In this document: one piece after another, positions 47,266 through 56,166 of the stretch
Layout: each line of letters starts with the position of its first letter
Position numbering within the stretch: position 1 is the stretch's first letter
Made by a program: the position numbers and the translations under genes
Notes under the pieces: generated by a model
What the model was told of the DNA's origin: nothing
What the model saw: the letters and a program-made list of their open reading frames with translations, nothing else
The model's database searches: none
From: CAVQNQ01 sp963714205
GTDB taxonomy: Bacteria > Acidobacteriota > Terriglobia > Bryobacterales > Bryobacteraceae
Assembly: GCA_963714205.1 (NCBI GenBank)
Contig: CAVQNQ010000002.1
Coordinates: forward strand, 1,488,001-1,552,000
Length of the DNA: 64,000 nt
Direction of reading: 5' to 3'

Positions 47266-47435
47266 CGACGCAGCGCACCTGTGTGTCGAAGCCGTTAGCC
47301 TCCGTTAATGAAACTGAAAGGATCTTTGTGGCAATATTCAGGCGGGGTCGAATCCTCCAAGGAACCGCATGGTAACTCGCTCCAACGGGAGGAATCGAGC
47401 GCTGCTATGTCACGACAGGGGGGAAGGGTATAAGC

Positions 47436-47906
47436 GTGAAGGCAGGCACCGGTGAAACTAATCCGAGAAGCCAAACCGGAAGTGAAGCCATCAAGTTGCT
47501 ATCGGTTAGCCCGAATCAAGATGACCATCGTGCACTCGAACGGCTCCTGTGCGGGTCCAACTGGGCGATCCGCAAGGCAAACACACTTGCCTCCGGAGTG
47601 GTGCTACTCCGGGGAAACAAGTTCCCGCTGGTAGTCTGTGAGCAAAATCTATTTCCGGATTCGTGGAGGGAAATGCTGGAGCAAATCGCGCTTTTGGCGA
47701 AGCCACCGTATCTCGTCGTGACTTCACGCCTGGCGGACGATTATCTCTGGGCGGAAGCCCTAAACCTCGGAGCCTACGATGTGTTGCCGAAGCCGTTTGA
47801 GACCGCGGAAGTGGAACGCGTTCTCGGTTCGGCATGGCTCCACTGGAACTGGCAATATGGATCCCCGATCGAACCGTTGACGGCGGCGAACGCAGCGGCG
47901 CGATAG
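47436..47906 (+). CDS. Atypical receiver-like protein with Glu at the phosphorylation position
   Basis: The 156-residue protein starts with GTG. The body folds like a CheY receiver: IKLLSVSPNQDDHRALERLL gives strand 1 and the acidic pair (DD). Strand 3 reads PLVVCEQNLFPDSW, where the phospho-accepting Asp is replaced by Glu. The Thr (YLVVTSRLAD) and Lys (DVLPKPFETAEV) are kept. The Glu could mimic a phosphorylated state, so the protein may be permanently active or only a binding module. A 170-base stretch without recognisable features precedes it. Confidence 0.7.
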   Translation: MKAGTGETNPRSQTGSEAIKLLSVSPNQDDHRALERLLCGSNWAIRKANTLASGVVLLRGNKFPLVVCEQNLFPDSWREMLEQIALLAKPPYLVVTSRLADDYLWAEALNLGAYDVLPKPFETAEVERVLGSAWLHWNWQYGSPIEPLTAANAAAR

Positions 47907-47953
47907 AACCCGGATGGCGGATTCAATCCGGCATCCGATTATCCGAGAACGGG

Positions 47954-48646
47954 ATGTCAATCATGAAGACACCAACTCAGATGGAAACGGAAGGAGCAAC
48001 GGAAAACCCGGCACGGAGACAACCGGAAGAACGAATGAGCGCCGCTGGGACGGCGCCTGCAGGCACGTTCACGGATCATCGGGGCAGCCGAAGAAGCGTT
48101 GGACACGATCCGGGCGCCAATCACCGTTGGAGAATGCGGCCGGAAGAGATGATTCTTCCCATTCTGAAAATTACAGGCGAAGACAGAAAACCTCTGCAAG
48201 CGTTGCGTCAAGCGTCTGTTGATGTGACGGAATTCAATGAGGATCTCCGGCAAACCGTGGGCAGCATGGTTGACACCCTGTTTGTGGCACGCGGTCTTGG
48301 ATTGTCGGCACCTCAGATCGGCAGAAATCTGAACCTGCTCGTCATGCGGACGCACGCGGGGATCGTGAATGACAATCGTGAGGTGCGAGTGGCCGTCAAC
48401 CCCATGGTTGTCGAAGCCGGCGAACGTGTCAGTACGCAGATTGAAGATTGTCTGAGTATTCCGGGCATTTCGGGACGGGTGACCCGGTTCCATCAAGTCG
48501 GCTGCGTCTATCAGGATGAATACGGGCAACGCCACGAAGAATCATTGGAAGACCTGGAAGCCCGCATATTCCAGCATGAGATCGATCACCTTCTGGGCAA
48601 GCTCTTCGTGGATTTAGCCGACGAGTTCTATCGGCCCGAGGTCTGA
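47954..48646 (+). CDS. def: Peptide deformylase, divergent
   Basis: The catalytic domain (about residues 65-225 of 230) has the three motifs of deformylases: GLGLSAPQIG, then EDCLSIPG where the usual form is EGCLS, and QHEIDHLLG with the metal-binding histidines. The second His/Glu set is complete, so activity is plausible. The first 60 residues are poor in structure and may not be translated; ATG 48134 (MRPEEMILPILKITG) would start right at the domain. It is probably an accessory copy, because the usual def-fmt neighbourhood is absent. Confidence 0.82.
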   Translation: MSIMKTPTQMETEGATENPARRQPEERMSAAGTAPAGTFTDHRGSRRSVGHDPGANHRWRMRPEEMILPILKITGEDRKPLQALRQASVDVTEFNEDLRQTVGSMVDTLFVARGLGLSAPQIGRNLNLLVMRTHAGIVNDNREVRVAVNPMVVEAGERVSTQIEDCLSIPGISGRVTRFHQVGCVYQDEYGQRHEESLEDLEARIFQHEIDHLLGKLFVDLADEFYRPEV

Positions 48647-48728
48647 AGAGGCGAACCGAGGTCCAGAGGATTTTTGGGCGTCACCCACCGCCACCCCCAA
48701 ATGAGGGGTGCAGTTACCTACCCCTCCG

Positions 48729-48762
48729 GTTAATCGTCTGTTCATGTCCCGAACTTTATACT
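48729..48762 (+). promoter_or_regulatory. Direct-repeat operator and -10 before the RND operon
   Basis: GTTAAT (48729-48734), CGTCT and GTTCAT (48740-48745) repeat with an 11-base period. TATACT (48757-48762) lies 11 bases further on, 12 bases before the ATG at 48775. The geometry equals that at 42535-42568, so the OmpR-type regulator may activate here from the -35 position. Confidence 0.7.
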
Positions 48763-48774
48763 GGGACTTTCTCC

Positions 48775-50142
48775 ATGCGACCTCTTTTTGTCCTTACCGC
48801 CGCCTTGGTCTGGGCGCTGCCGGCCGCGGCGCAGGCTCCGGCGGCGCAGGCACCCTCTCCCGGGCCGTTCCGGCCGGGGGCGGTTGCGGCTTCCTCCGAG
48901 GGCACGGTCTCTCCCGCCTCGGTGACGTTGAGCCTGCCGGACGCGATCGCGCGGGCGCGGATGTATACCCAGCAAGTCTATTCGGCGGAGATCGCCGCCA
49001 AGGTCGCGCACGAGGATAGCGTGCAGGCCAAGGCCGCCCTGCTGCCCTCCCTCACCGAATTCAACCAGTTCATCTATACGCAGCCCAACGGCACGCTTAC
49101 GGGCATCTTCGTTTCCAATGACGGCCCGCACGTCTACAATAATTGGGCGGTCGTGCACGCGGATCTGTACGCTCCCGCGAAGCGCGCCGATTACCAAAGG
49201 GCCCTGGCGAACGAGGCCGTGGCGCGGGCCCGGAGCGAGATCGCGGCTCGCGGGTTGATCTCCGTGGTGGTGCAGAACTACTACGCGCTGGTGGTGGCCC
49301 GGCGCAAGATGGCTAACGCGGAGCAGAGCTTGCGCGAAGCGAGCCAGTTTCTGGACATCACCCAGAAGCTGGAGCAGGGCGGAGAGGCGGCCCATGCGGA
49401 CGTGGTGAAGGCGCAGATTCAGGTGGAACAGCGCCAGCGCGATCTCCAGGATGCGCAACTGGCCGGCGAGAAGGCCCGCCTGGCTTTCGGGGTGCTGCTG
49501 TTCGCTGATTACGGCCAGCCATTCTCGGTGGTCGACGACCTGGACAAGGGTCCCGTACTTCCACCCATGACCGAGATCCAGGTAATGGCGGCCAAGAACA
49601 GCCCGGATATCCGCGCGGCGCAGGCGACGGTCGAGGCGGAAACACACGAGGTGGCCTCCACGCGGGGCGCCATGCTGCCTTCGCTTTCGGCGGATTACTT
49701 CTACGGGATGAACGCCAACCAGTTCGCGATCTATGATCGCCAGCACTTGAACAACCTGGGGAGCGTGGCGCAAGCCCAGTTGACCATCCCCGTGTGGACT
49801 TGGGGGGCGGCACGCAGCCGGGTGCGGCAGGCGCAACTGCGGCTCCAGCAGGCCCACAACGATCTCACCCTCACTCAGCGCCAATTGCTCGCCAACCTCA
49901 ACTCCTTTTACCTGGAGGCCGATTCCGCGGCGATGCAGGTAGCTTCTCTACGCCATTCCATGGAGCTTTCCGCCGAAAGTCTTAGGCTGACGATTCTACG
50001 GTACGAAGCCGGCGAAGCAGTCGCGCTGGAGGTGGCCGATGCGCAAAACACTCTGGCGCAGGCGCGCAATGCGTACGACGACGGCCTGGTGCGCTATCGT
50101 GTGGCCGTGGCCAGTTTGCAGACGCTCACGGGGGCTTTTTAG
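48775..50142 (+). CDS. TolC-family outer-membrane efflux protein
   Basis: The 455-residue protein has a signal peptide (residues 1-20, ending AAAQA). Two TolC/OEP repeats follow: the first with SLPDAIARARMYTQQVYSAEI, the second with MTEIQVMAAKNSPDIRAAQATVEAE. Long coiled-coil helices are evident (AEQSLREASQFLDITQKLEQGGEAAHADVVKAQIQVEQRQRDL). It forms the outer-membrane channel of the pump encoded next door. The adaptor gene follows after 2 bases. Confidence 0.92.
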   Translation: MRPLFVLTAALVWALPAAAQAPAAQAPSPGPFRPGAVAASSEGTVSPASVTLSLPDAIARARMYTQQVYSAEIAAKVAHEDSVQAKAALLPSLTEFNQFIYTQPNGTLTGIFVSNDGPHVYNNWAVVHADLYAPAKRADYQRALANEAVARARSEIAARGLISVVVQNYYALVVARRKMANAEQSLREASQFLDITQKLEQGGEAAHADVVKAQIQVEQRQRDLQDAQLAGEKARLAFGVLLFADYGQPFSVVDDLDKGPVLPPMTEIQVMAAKNSPDIRAAQATVEAETHEVASTRGAMLPSLSADYFYGMNANQFAIYDRQHLNNLGSVAQAQLTIPVWTWGAARSRVRQAQLRLQQAHNDLTLTQRQLLANLNSFYLEADSAAMQVASLRHSMELSAESLRLTILRYEAGEAVALEVADAQNTLAQARNAYDDGLVRYRVAVASLQTLTGAF

Positions 50143-50144
50143 TC

Positions 50145-51464
50145 ATGCTCAGAATATCGGTTGTTTTGTTGCCCGCCTTTATATTGCTTTCCGGCTGCGC
50201 GAAGAAGGAAGCCGAGGAGGCCGAGGGACCCGCGCCGGTCCAGGTCACGTCCGTGACCGAGACCAATATCCGCCGCGTGATCGCCGGTGACGGCGTGCTC
50301 TTCCCGCGCGACCAGGCCAGCGTGATGCCCAAGATCGCGGCACCAGTCCAGAAATTCATGGTGAGCCGCGGAGACCACGTTAAGGAAAGCCAACTGCTGG
50401 CGGTCCTGGAGCACAGCGATCTGGCCGCTGCGGTGGCCGCCGCTCAGGGCGCGGTAGCGCAGGCTGACGCCAATTATCGCGGCACCGCATCGGCGGCCGT
50501 CCCGGAGGCCGTTACCAAGGCGCTTACCGATGTGCAGGCGGACCAGGAGCAACTCGATGCCGCCCGCAAGGTGCTCGAGAGCCGCCAGAAGCTCTTTCAG
50601 GAAGGCGCCCTGGCGCGCAAGATGGTGGATGACCAGCAGGTGCTGTACGCGCAGGCGAAAGCCCAATTGGAATCCGCCCAGGAGCATCTCCGGGCGTTGC
50701 AAAGCGTGGGCAAGGAAGAGCAGATCAAAGGCGCCGCCGCGCAGCTCGAATCCGCCCAGGCCCAACTCCAGGCGGCCCAGGCGCAGCTCAGCTACTCGGA
50801 AATCCGCAGCCCCATCGCCGGCGTGATCGCGGACCGGCCCCTATACGCGGGCGAGATGGCCACGCCGGGCACGCCCCTCGTCACCGTGATGGACGTTTCG
50901 CGCGTGGTGGCGCGCGTCAACATCCCGGAGGGTCAGGCCGCCAGCGTGAAGCTGGGCGACGCGGCCACACTCACGCAGGTGGAAAGCGGCGGGGAGGTGC
51001 CGGGCAAGGTGATCGTGGTCAGCCCGGCCACGGACCCGGCTAGCACCACGGTGCAGGTTTGGATCGAAGCCGGGAACCTGGAAGGGAAGCTCAAGCCGGG
51101 AGCCAGCGTGCACGCCGCGATCGTTACCGAGCTGATCCGCAACGCCATGGTGGTGCCGGTGGCCGCCATTCTTCCCGGCGAGGAGGGCGGCACCAGCGTG
51201 CTCACGGTGGCGGCCGATTCGCGCGTACACCGCCGCAAGGTGGATGTGGGCGTGCGCGAGGGCGACAAGGTGCAGCTTCTGAGCGGCGTGCGGGCCGGAG
51301 AGGAAGTGGTGATCTCCGGCGGCGTGGGCGTGGACGATAAGGCCAAGGTTAAGGTGCTCTCGCAGCCCGAGGAGGAGGACGAGGACGAAGATGACGCCGG
51401 CCCGCCGGCCCAACCGGCCGCCACCGACACCACGAAAGACGAGGCCAAGCCGAAAGCCCAATGA
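50145..51464 (+). CDS. RND efflux periplasmic adaptor (membrane fusion lipoprotein)
   Basis: The 439-residue protein has a lipobox with C18 (LLSGCAKK). The biotinyl-lipoyl halves surround a long helical hairpin rich in Ala, Gln and Glu (about residues 90-215). YSEIRSPIAGVIADRPLYAGEMATPGTPL is the second lipoyl half, and a beta-barrel domain follows. The C-terminus is unusual: a run of acidic residues (EEEDEDEDD) and a Pro/Ala/Lys tail. Its stop overlaps the pump start (ATGA). Confidence 0.92.
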   Translation: MLRISVVLLPAFILLSGCAKKEAEEAEGPAPVQVTSVTETNIRRVIAGDGVLFPRDQASVMPKIAAPVQKFMVSRGDHVKESQLLAVLEHSDLAAAVAAAQGAVAQADANYRGTASAAVPEAVTKALTDVQADQEQLDAARKVLESRQKLFQEGALARKMVDDQQVLYAQAKAQLESAQEHLRALQSVGKEEQIKGAAAQLESAQAQLQAAQAQLSYSEIRSPIAGVIADRPLYAGEMATPGTPLVTVMDVSRVVARVNIPEGQAASVKLGDAATLTQVESGGEVPGKVIVVSPATDPASTTVQVWIEAGNLEGKLKPGASVHAAIVTELIRNAMVVPVAAILPGEEGGTSVLTVAADSRVHRRKVDVGVREGDKVQLLSGVRAGEEVVISGGVGVDDKAKVKVLSQPEEEDEDEDDAGPPAQPAATDTTKDEAKPKAQ

Positions 51465-54400
51465 GCGAACTTTCGATCATCCACAAGGACGCGCACGCCG
51501 GCGGCGCGCCCCACTGGACGGCCCGTCATGGCAAGCCCATCGTTTTCGTGATTCTCACCCTGGTGGCCGTGGGCATCTACCTGGCGCTCACCATCCCGGT
51601 GGCGGTGTTCCCGGAGACCAATTTTCCGCGCATTGTAATCGGGGCCGACAACGGCGTATACCCAATCGACCAGACCCTGGTTACGGTGACGCGCCCGCTC
51701 GAGGAGGCTGTGAACACGGTGCCCGGCCTGGACCACGTCTGGTCGATCACCAGTCGCGGCACCTCCGAAATCGACTTGTTCTTCTCCTGGAAAGTGGATA
51801 TGTACCGCACGCTGGACCTGGTCAATGCCGCCATCGCGCGCGTCGAGCCCACGCTGCCTCCCACCGCCCGGATCACCGCCAACCGGCTGACCTTCGCCGC
51901 CTTCATCATCATGGGCTACAGCCTGACCTCGGACACGGTTCCGCAAACCCAGCTCTGGGAGATGGCCACCTACGATATCAAGCCGCGGCTCAATCGCACC
52001 AATGGCGTCTCGACCGTGGTGGTGCAAGGCGGACAGGTCCCCGAGTTCCAGGTGGAACCCGACCCGGCCAGGCTGGTCGAAACGGGAACGACCATTCCAA
52101 ATATTCTCGACGCCATAGGCCGCAGCAATATGATCGATTCGCCCGGGCTGATCGATATGACGCATCAGCTTGTGCTCAGCCTGGTCAGCGGGCAGACCCG
52201 CACGCCGGCGGAGATCGGGAACATCGTCGTCAAGACTACCCCCGCGGGCGCGCCGGTAACCGTTCGAGACGTGGCTTCGGTGGGGCCATCGGTGATGCCG
52301 GTTTATACCGTGGTGACCGCCAACGGCAAGCCCGCGGTGCTGCTGAACATCTTCCGCCAGCCGGACAGCAACACGGTGACGGTGGCCAACGCGGTGCACC
52401 AGGAGATCGATTCGATCCGCAAGTCGCTTCCCAAGGGCGTCGTGCTGAGCCCCTGGTACGACCAGTCGGAAATCGTTAACGCCTCTATCGACAGCGTGCG
52501 CGACGCCATATTGATCGGCCTCATCCTGGCCTCGCTGATTATGGTGCTGTTCCTGCGCGACTGGGGCACTTCGCTGGTGGCGGGGCTGGTGATCCCGGCG
52601 ACCGTGGCGGTTACCTTCATCGCGCTTAAGGCGATGGGCCAGACCTTCAACCTGATGACGCTGGGAGGCCTGGCCGCGGCTGTGGGACTGGTGATCGACG
52701 ATGCCATCGTGGTGGTGGAGAACATCGTGGCGCACCGCGACGCGGGCCAGTCGCGCGCGGAGGCGATCCGCAGCGCGATTCGCGAGATCCGGGTTCCCCT
52801 GGTGGGGTCCACGATCACGCCGATCGTCGTCTTTCTGCCCCTGATCTCGATCACCGGCGTAACCGGCGTGTTCTTCCGGGCGCTGGCCGTCACGGTGGGG
52901 ATGGCGCTGCTTACCTCGCTGGCGCTGGCACTCACCTGGACGCCCACCCTCAGCCACTTCTTCATCCGCCAGCGGCGCGGCGGCCCGGAGCGCGAGCAGC
53001 ACACGGTTTCGCCCTGGCTCATGAGGCCCTATGAACGCGTGCTGCGCTTCACGCTGGAGCACAAGCTGGCGCTGGCCGCGTTTTCGCTCGTGCTGATCGG
53101 CGCTTCGTACTTGTGCTACATCAACCTCGGCTCCGACCTGCTGCCGGAAATGGACGAGGGCGGCGTCATTCTGGACTACATCATGCCGGCCGGCTCCTCG
53201 CTCGCGGAAACCAACCGCGTGCTGACCCACGTGGAGCGAATCCTGCGCGCCACGCCGGAGGTGGAGAGCTATTCACGCCGCACCGGACTCCAATTGGGCC
53301 TGGCGGCCGTGACCGAGGCCAACACCGGCGATATCGCCATCAAGTTCAAAGCCAACCGAAAGCGCAGTTCCGAAGAGATCATCGACGAGATCCGCGACCG
53401 GGTCAAGAAGGCGGAGCCGGTTCTGGATACCGAATTCCCGGAACTGTTACAGGACATGATTGGCGATCTGACCAGCGCGCCGGAACCGGCGGTTATCAAG
53501 CTCTTTGCCCAGGACCCGGAACTTCTGCGCACCTGGTCGCCGCGCGTGGCCGGGGCCATCAAGAAGATTCCGGGTGTGGTCGATATTCTGGATGGCGTCG
53601 AGAACACCATCAGCGGCCCGGCCGAAGTGTTCCACGTGGATCCGGCCGTGACGGCGCGATCCGGGTTTTCGCCTTCGGAGGTGGAACTCGATACGAGCGC
53701 CATCCTGCAGGGCGAACCGGCGTCGATGCCCGTGGTGACCAACGACCGCGCCTACACCATCCGCGTGCGTTTTCCCGAGCGAACCCGGGCTTCGCTCGAT
53801 TCCATCCGCAACACGCTGCTGGTCAGCGGCACGGGTAAGACGGCCACGGTGGGAACCCTGGCCACCGTCGAGGAGATCCCCGGCCAAACCGAGATCCGCC
53901 GCGAGAACCTCCAACGCGACATGCAGGTGACCGCGCGCTTCGAGGGCATGAGCCTCGGCGAGGGCATGGCCAAAGTGCAGAAGGCGGTGAACGATCTTCA
54001 ACTGCCGCCCGAAATCCGCGTGCAATACGGCGGCCAATACGAAGAGCAGCAGAAATCCTTCGCCGACCTGATGTTCGTGCTGGCGCTCGCCATTGTGCTG
54101 GTCTTTATGGTGCTGCTGTTCGAATTCGGCAATTTCGCCGCTCCCGTGGCGGTTTTGTCTTCGGCGCTGCTCTCGACTTCCGGCGTGTTCTTCGCGCTGC
54201 TGGTAACCCGCACCACGTTCAACCTCTCCTCTTTCATGGGGCTGATTATGGTGATCGGAATCGTCGCCAAGAACGGCATTCTTTTGCTGGATGCCGACCA
54301 GAAGTTCCGCGCGGACGGCGCGCCTCCCGAAGAGGCCATGATGCTCGCCGGCGAGCGCCGCCTGCGGCCCATCATGATGACGGCGTTGGCGACCGTGGCC

Positions 54401-54553
54401 GGCATGCTCCCCCTTTCGCTCGCGTGGGGCGCGGGCTCCCAGATGCTCGAACCGCTGGCCATCGCGGTAATCGGCGGAATCCTGGCTTCGATGGTCTTAT
54501 CCCTGGTAGTAACCCCGGCCGTTCGCTTCTATCTCGGTGGCCGGCGCGCATAA
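51461..54553 (+). CDS. RND efflux transporter, AcrB/HAE-like
   Basis: The 1030-residue inner-membrane pump has twelve membrane segments in two halves with large periplasmic loops. The proton-relay pair of segment 4 is in VGLVIDDAIVVVENI (Asp-Asp), the form of drug-type pumps rather than the Asp-Gly-Ala of CzcA-type metal pumps. Other family parts are PVAVFPETNFPRI at the N-terminus and MGLIMVIGIVAKNGILLLD in segment 10. The last part has ERRLRPIMMTALATVAGMLPL. It works with the TolC and adaptor proteins of the same operon. The substrate is unknown. Confidence 0.93.
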   Translation: MSELSIIHKDAHAGGAPHWTARHGKPIVFVILTLVAVGIYLALTIPVAVFPETNFPRIVIGADNGVYPIDQTLVTVTRPLEEAVNTVPGLDHVWSITSRGTSEIDLFFSWKVDMYRTLDLVNAAIARVEPTLPPTARITANRLTFAAFIIMGYSLTSDTVPQTQLWEMATYDIKPRLNRTNGVSTVVVQGGQVPEFQVEPDPARLVETGTTIPNILDAIGRSNMIDSPGLIDMTHQLVLSLVSGQTRTPAEIGNIVVKTTPAGAPVTVRDVASVGPSVMPVYTVVTANGKPAVLLNIFRQPDSNTVTVANAVHQEIDSIRKSLPKGVVLSPWYDQSEIVNASIDSVRDAILIGLILASLIMVLFLRDWGTSLVAGLVIPATVAVTFIALKAMGQTFNLMTLGGLAAAVGLVIDDAIVVVENIVAHRDAGQSRAEAIRSAIREIRVPLVGSTITPIVVFLPLISITGVTGVFFRALAVTVGMALLTSLALALTWTPTLSHFFIRQRRGGPEREQHTVSPWLMRPYERVLRFTLEHKLALAAFSLVLIGASYLCYINLGSDLLPEMDEGGVILDYIMPAGSSLAETNRVLTHVERILRATPEVESYSRRTGLQLGLAAVTEANTGDIAIKFKANRKRSSEEIIDEIRDRVKKAEPVLDTEFPELLQDMIGDLTSAPEPAVIKLFAQDPELLRTWSPRVAGAIKKIPGVVDILDGVENTISGPAEVFHVDPAVTARSGFSPSEVELDTSAILQGEPASMPVVTNDRAYTIRVRFPERTRASLDSIRNTLLVSGTGKTATVGTLATVEEIPGQTEIRRENLQRDMQVTARFEGMSLGEGMAKVQKAVNDLQLPPEIRVQYGGQYEEQQKSFADLMFVLALAIVLVFMVLLFEFGNFAAPVAVLSSALLSTSGVFFALLVTRTTFNLSSFMGLIMVIGIVAKNGILLLDADQKFRADGAPPEEAMMLAGERRLRPIMMTALATVAGMLPLSLAWGAGSQMLEPLAIAVIGGILASMVLSLVVTPAVRFYLGGRRA

Positions 54554-54570
54554 GAGAAAGGAACAATGCA

Positions 54571-55566
54571 ATGAAGAAGATTCTAGCGGCTCTCCTGCTG
54601 ATCGGCGTGGCGTTCGCCGCCGAGGGGTACAAGGTCATCACCAAGATTAAGATCGGCGGAACCGGCGGTTGGGATTACGTCACCGTGGACAGCGCCGCCG
54701 GGCGGCTGTACGCCTCGCATGCAACCGAAGTCGACGTAGTGGACCTGGCTTCCGGCAAGGTGGTGGGCAATATCCCGCAACTGCATGGCGTACATGGGAT
54801 TGCGGTCGCCGACGATCTGGGCAAAGGCTTCATCACCAACGGCCAGTCCAACAGTGTTACGGTATTCAACCTGAAGACCCTGGAGAAGGTGGGCGAGCCG
54901 GCCGCAGGCGGCACCAATCCGGATTCGGTGTGCTACGAGCCGAAAACGCAGCGCGTGTTTACGTTCAACGGCCGCACCAGCAACTCGACGGTCATCAACG
55001 CCAAGACCAACGAGGTGATCGCCACGTTTCCGGTGGGCGGGAAGCCGGAGTTCTGCCGGGCGGATGGCGCCGGCAAGGTCTACGTCAATCTCGAAGACAC
55101 CGCGGAAATTGCGGAAATCGACGCCGCCAAGCCGGCCGTGACGCGGCACGCCTCTATTTCGCCTTGCGAGGAACCTTCCGGCCTGGCGATCGACACCAAG
55201 GACGGGGTGCTGTTCTCGTCCTGCGGCAACAAGATCATGGCCGTGACGGATATCAAGAGCCTGAAGGTGATTGCCACGCCGGCGATCGGCGCGGGGACCG
55301 ATGGCGCGGCCTTCGACCCAGGAACGGGGCTGGCGTTCAGCTCCAACGGCGGGGATGGCACGCTCAGCATCGTCAAGCAGGTGAACGGCAAGTGGACCAC
55401 GGCCGACACCGTCGAGACCGAACGCGGCGCCCGCACCATAACGGTGGATCCCAAGAGCCATCGCGTGTACTTGTTGGCGGCGGAGTTCGGCCCCCTTCCG
55501 GAGGGTAAGAAGGGCCGGCCGCCGGTGTTGCCGGACAGCTTCCACGTCGTGGTCGTAGGTAGGTAG
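54571..55566 (+). CDS. Exported YncE-like beta-propeller protein
   Basis: The 331-residue protein starts at the ATG after GAGAAAGGA and has a signal peptide (residues 1-17, ending VAFA). The rest is a seven-bladed propeller of the YncE/40-residue-repeat kind: GWDYVTVDSAAGRLYASHATEVDVVDLASGKVVG, then HGIAVADDLGKGFITNGQSNSVTVFNLKTLEKV and similar blades. Such proteins bind ligands in the periplasm and are often co-transcribed with TonB or pump genes. It follows the RND gene by 17 bases and is likely the last gene of that operon. Confidence 0.85.
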   Translation: MKKILAALLLIGVAFAAEGYKVITKIKIGGTGGWDYVTVDSAAGRLYASHATEVDVVDLASGKVVGNIPQLHGVHGIAVADDLGKGFITNGQSNSVTVFNLKTLEKVGEPAAGGTNPDSVCYEPKTQRVFTFNGRTSNSTVINAKTNEVIATFPVGGKPEFCRADGAGKVYVNLEDTAEIAEIDAAKPAVTRHASISPCEEPSGLAIDTKDGVLFSSCGNKIMAVTDIKSLKVIATPAIGAGTDGAAFDPGTGLAFSSNGGDGTLSIVKQVNGKWTTADTVETERGARTITVDPKSHRVYLLAAEFGPLPEGKKGRPPVLPDSFHVVVVGR

Positions 55567-55584
55567 GGGCATTCCGGCGCGAGA

Positions 55585-56166
55585 TCAGGCGCCGCGGCGT
55601 GAGGCGGCGCCTGCCCGCCAGGCCTCTTCCAGCACGCTCCACACCACCAGGTCGACCCAGCGGCCGCTCACCCATTCGGCCTCCCGCAGCACGCCTTCGC
55701 GCAGGAACCCCAGGCGCCGCGGGATGGCGCAGCTTCGCGTGTTGCCGGTCCCGCAGCGGATCTCTACGCGGTGCAGCAGCAGATCGTCGAAAAGATAGTC
55801 CAGCAAGGACGCGCAACAGCGGGTCACGATGCCCCGCGCCTGTTGGGCGGAATCGATCCAATAGCCGATGCTGGTGCTGCGATTGGCCCAATCGATTGAA
55901 TGGGCGCCGATGGAGCCGCTGAAAACACCGTTGACCCAGATGCCCGCATCGGGAGCCCGGCTGGTCTGAAACTTGTAGTTAGCGCGCGAGATGAACTCCA
56001 CAATATCCTGCGCGGATTGGGTGCGATCCACCCATGGCAGCCACTCCCGCAGATACGCACGATTGCGATCCGCGGTGGCGAAAACGGTCTCCGCATCGCC
56101 GGTTTCGAACAGCCGGATCTCGATACCCTTCGCCACTTCGCGCCGGAACGTCATGCCGGATCTCAC
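55585..56166 (-). CDS. GNAT acetyltransferase, RimJ/RimL type
   Basis: The 193-residue protein resembles the N-acetyltransferases of ribosomal-protein type: IEIRLFETGDAETVFATADRNRAYLREWLPWVDRTQS at the N-terminus, GIWVNGVFSGSIGAHSIDWANRSTSIGYWIDSAQQARGIVTRCC containing the acetyl-CoA loop, and NTRSCAIPRRLGFLREGVLREAEW. It starts with GTG at 56166, overlapping the LOG gene stop; ATG 56154 (MTFRREVAKG) is an alternative. It is the third gene of lpxD-LOG-GNAT. Confidence 0.88.
   Translation of the reverse strand: MRSGMTFRREVAKGIEIRLFETGDAETVFATADRNRAYLREWLPWVDRTQSAQDIVEFISRANYKFQTSRAPDAGIWVNGVFSGSIGAHSIDWANRSTSIGYWIDSAQQARGIVTRCCASLLDYLFDDLLLHRVEIRCGTGNTRSCAIPRRLGFLREGVLREAEWVSGRWVDLVVWSVLEEAWRAGAASRRGA
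55586..55613. terminator. Ten-base-pair hairpin between convergent YncE-like and GNAT genes
   Basis: CAGGCGCCGC (55586-55595) pairs with GCGGCGCCTG (55604-55613), with an 8-base loop. It lies within the last codons of the GNAT gene, 19 bases past the propeller gene stop. It may terminate both transcripts. Confidence 0.5.

Noticed and set aside
50933..53230. Open frame of 765 codons opposite the RND genes
   Set aside because: The composition is His/Arg/Asp-rich and the plus strand encodes a clear RND pump and adaptor.
51461..54553. Heavy-metal (CzcA-type) RND pump, suggested by the CusR-like regulator
   Set aside because: Segment 4 has the Asp-Asp pair of drug-type pumps, not Asp-Gly-Ala, and no metal-binding motif is visible in the kinase sensor domain.
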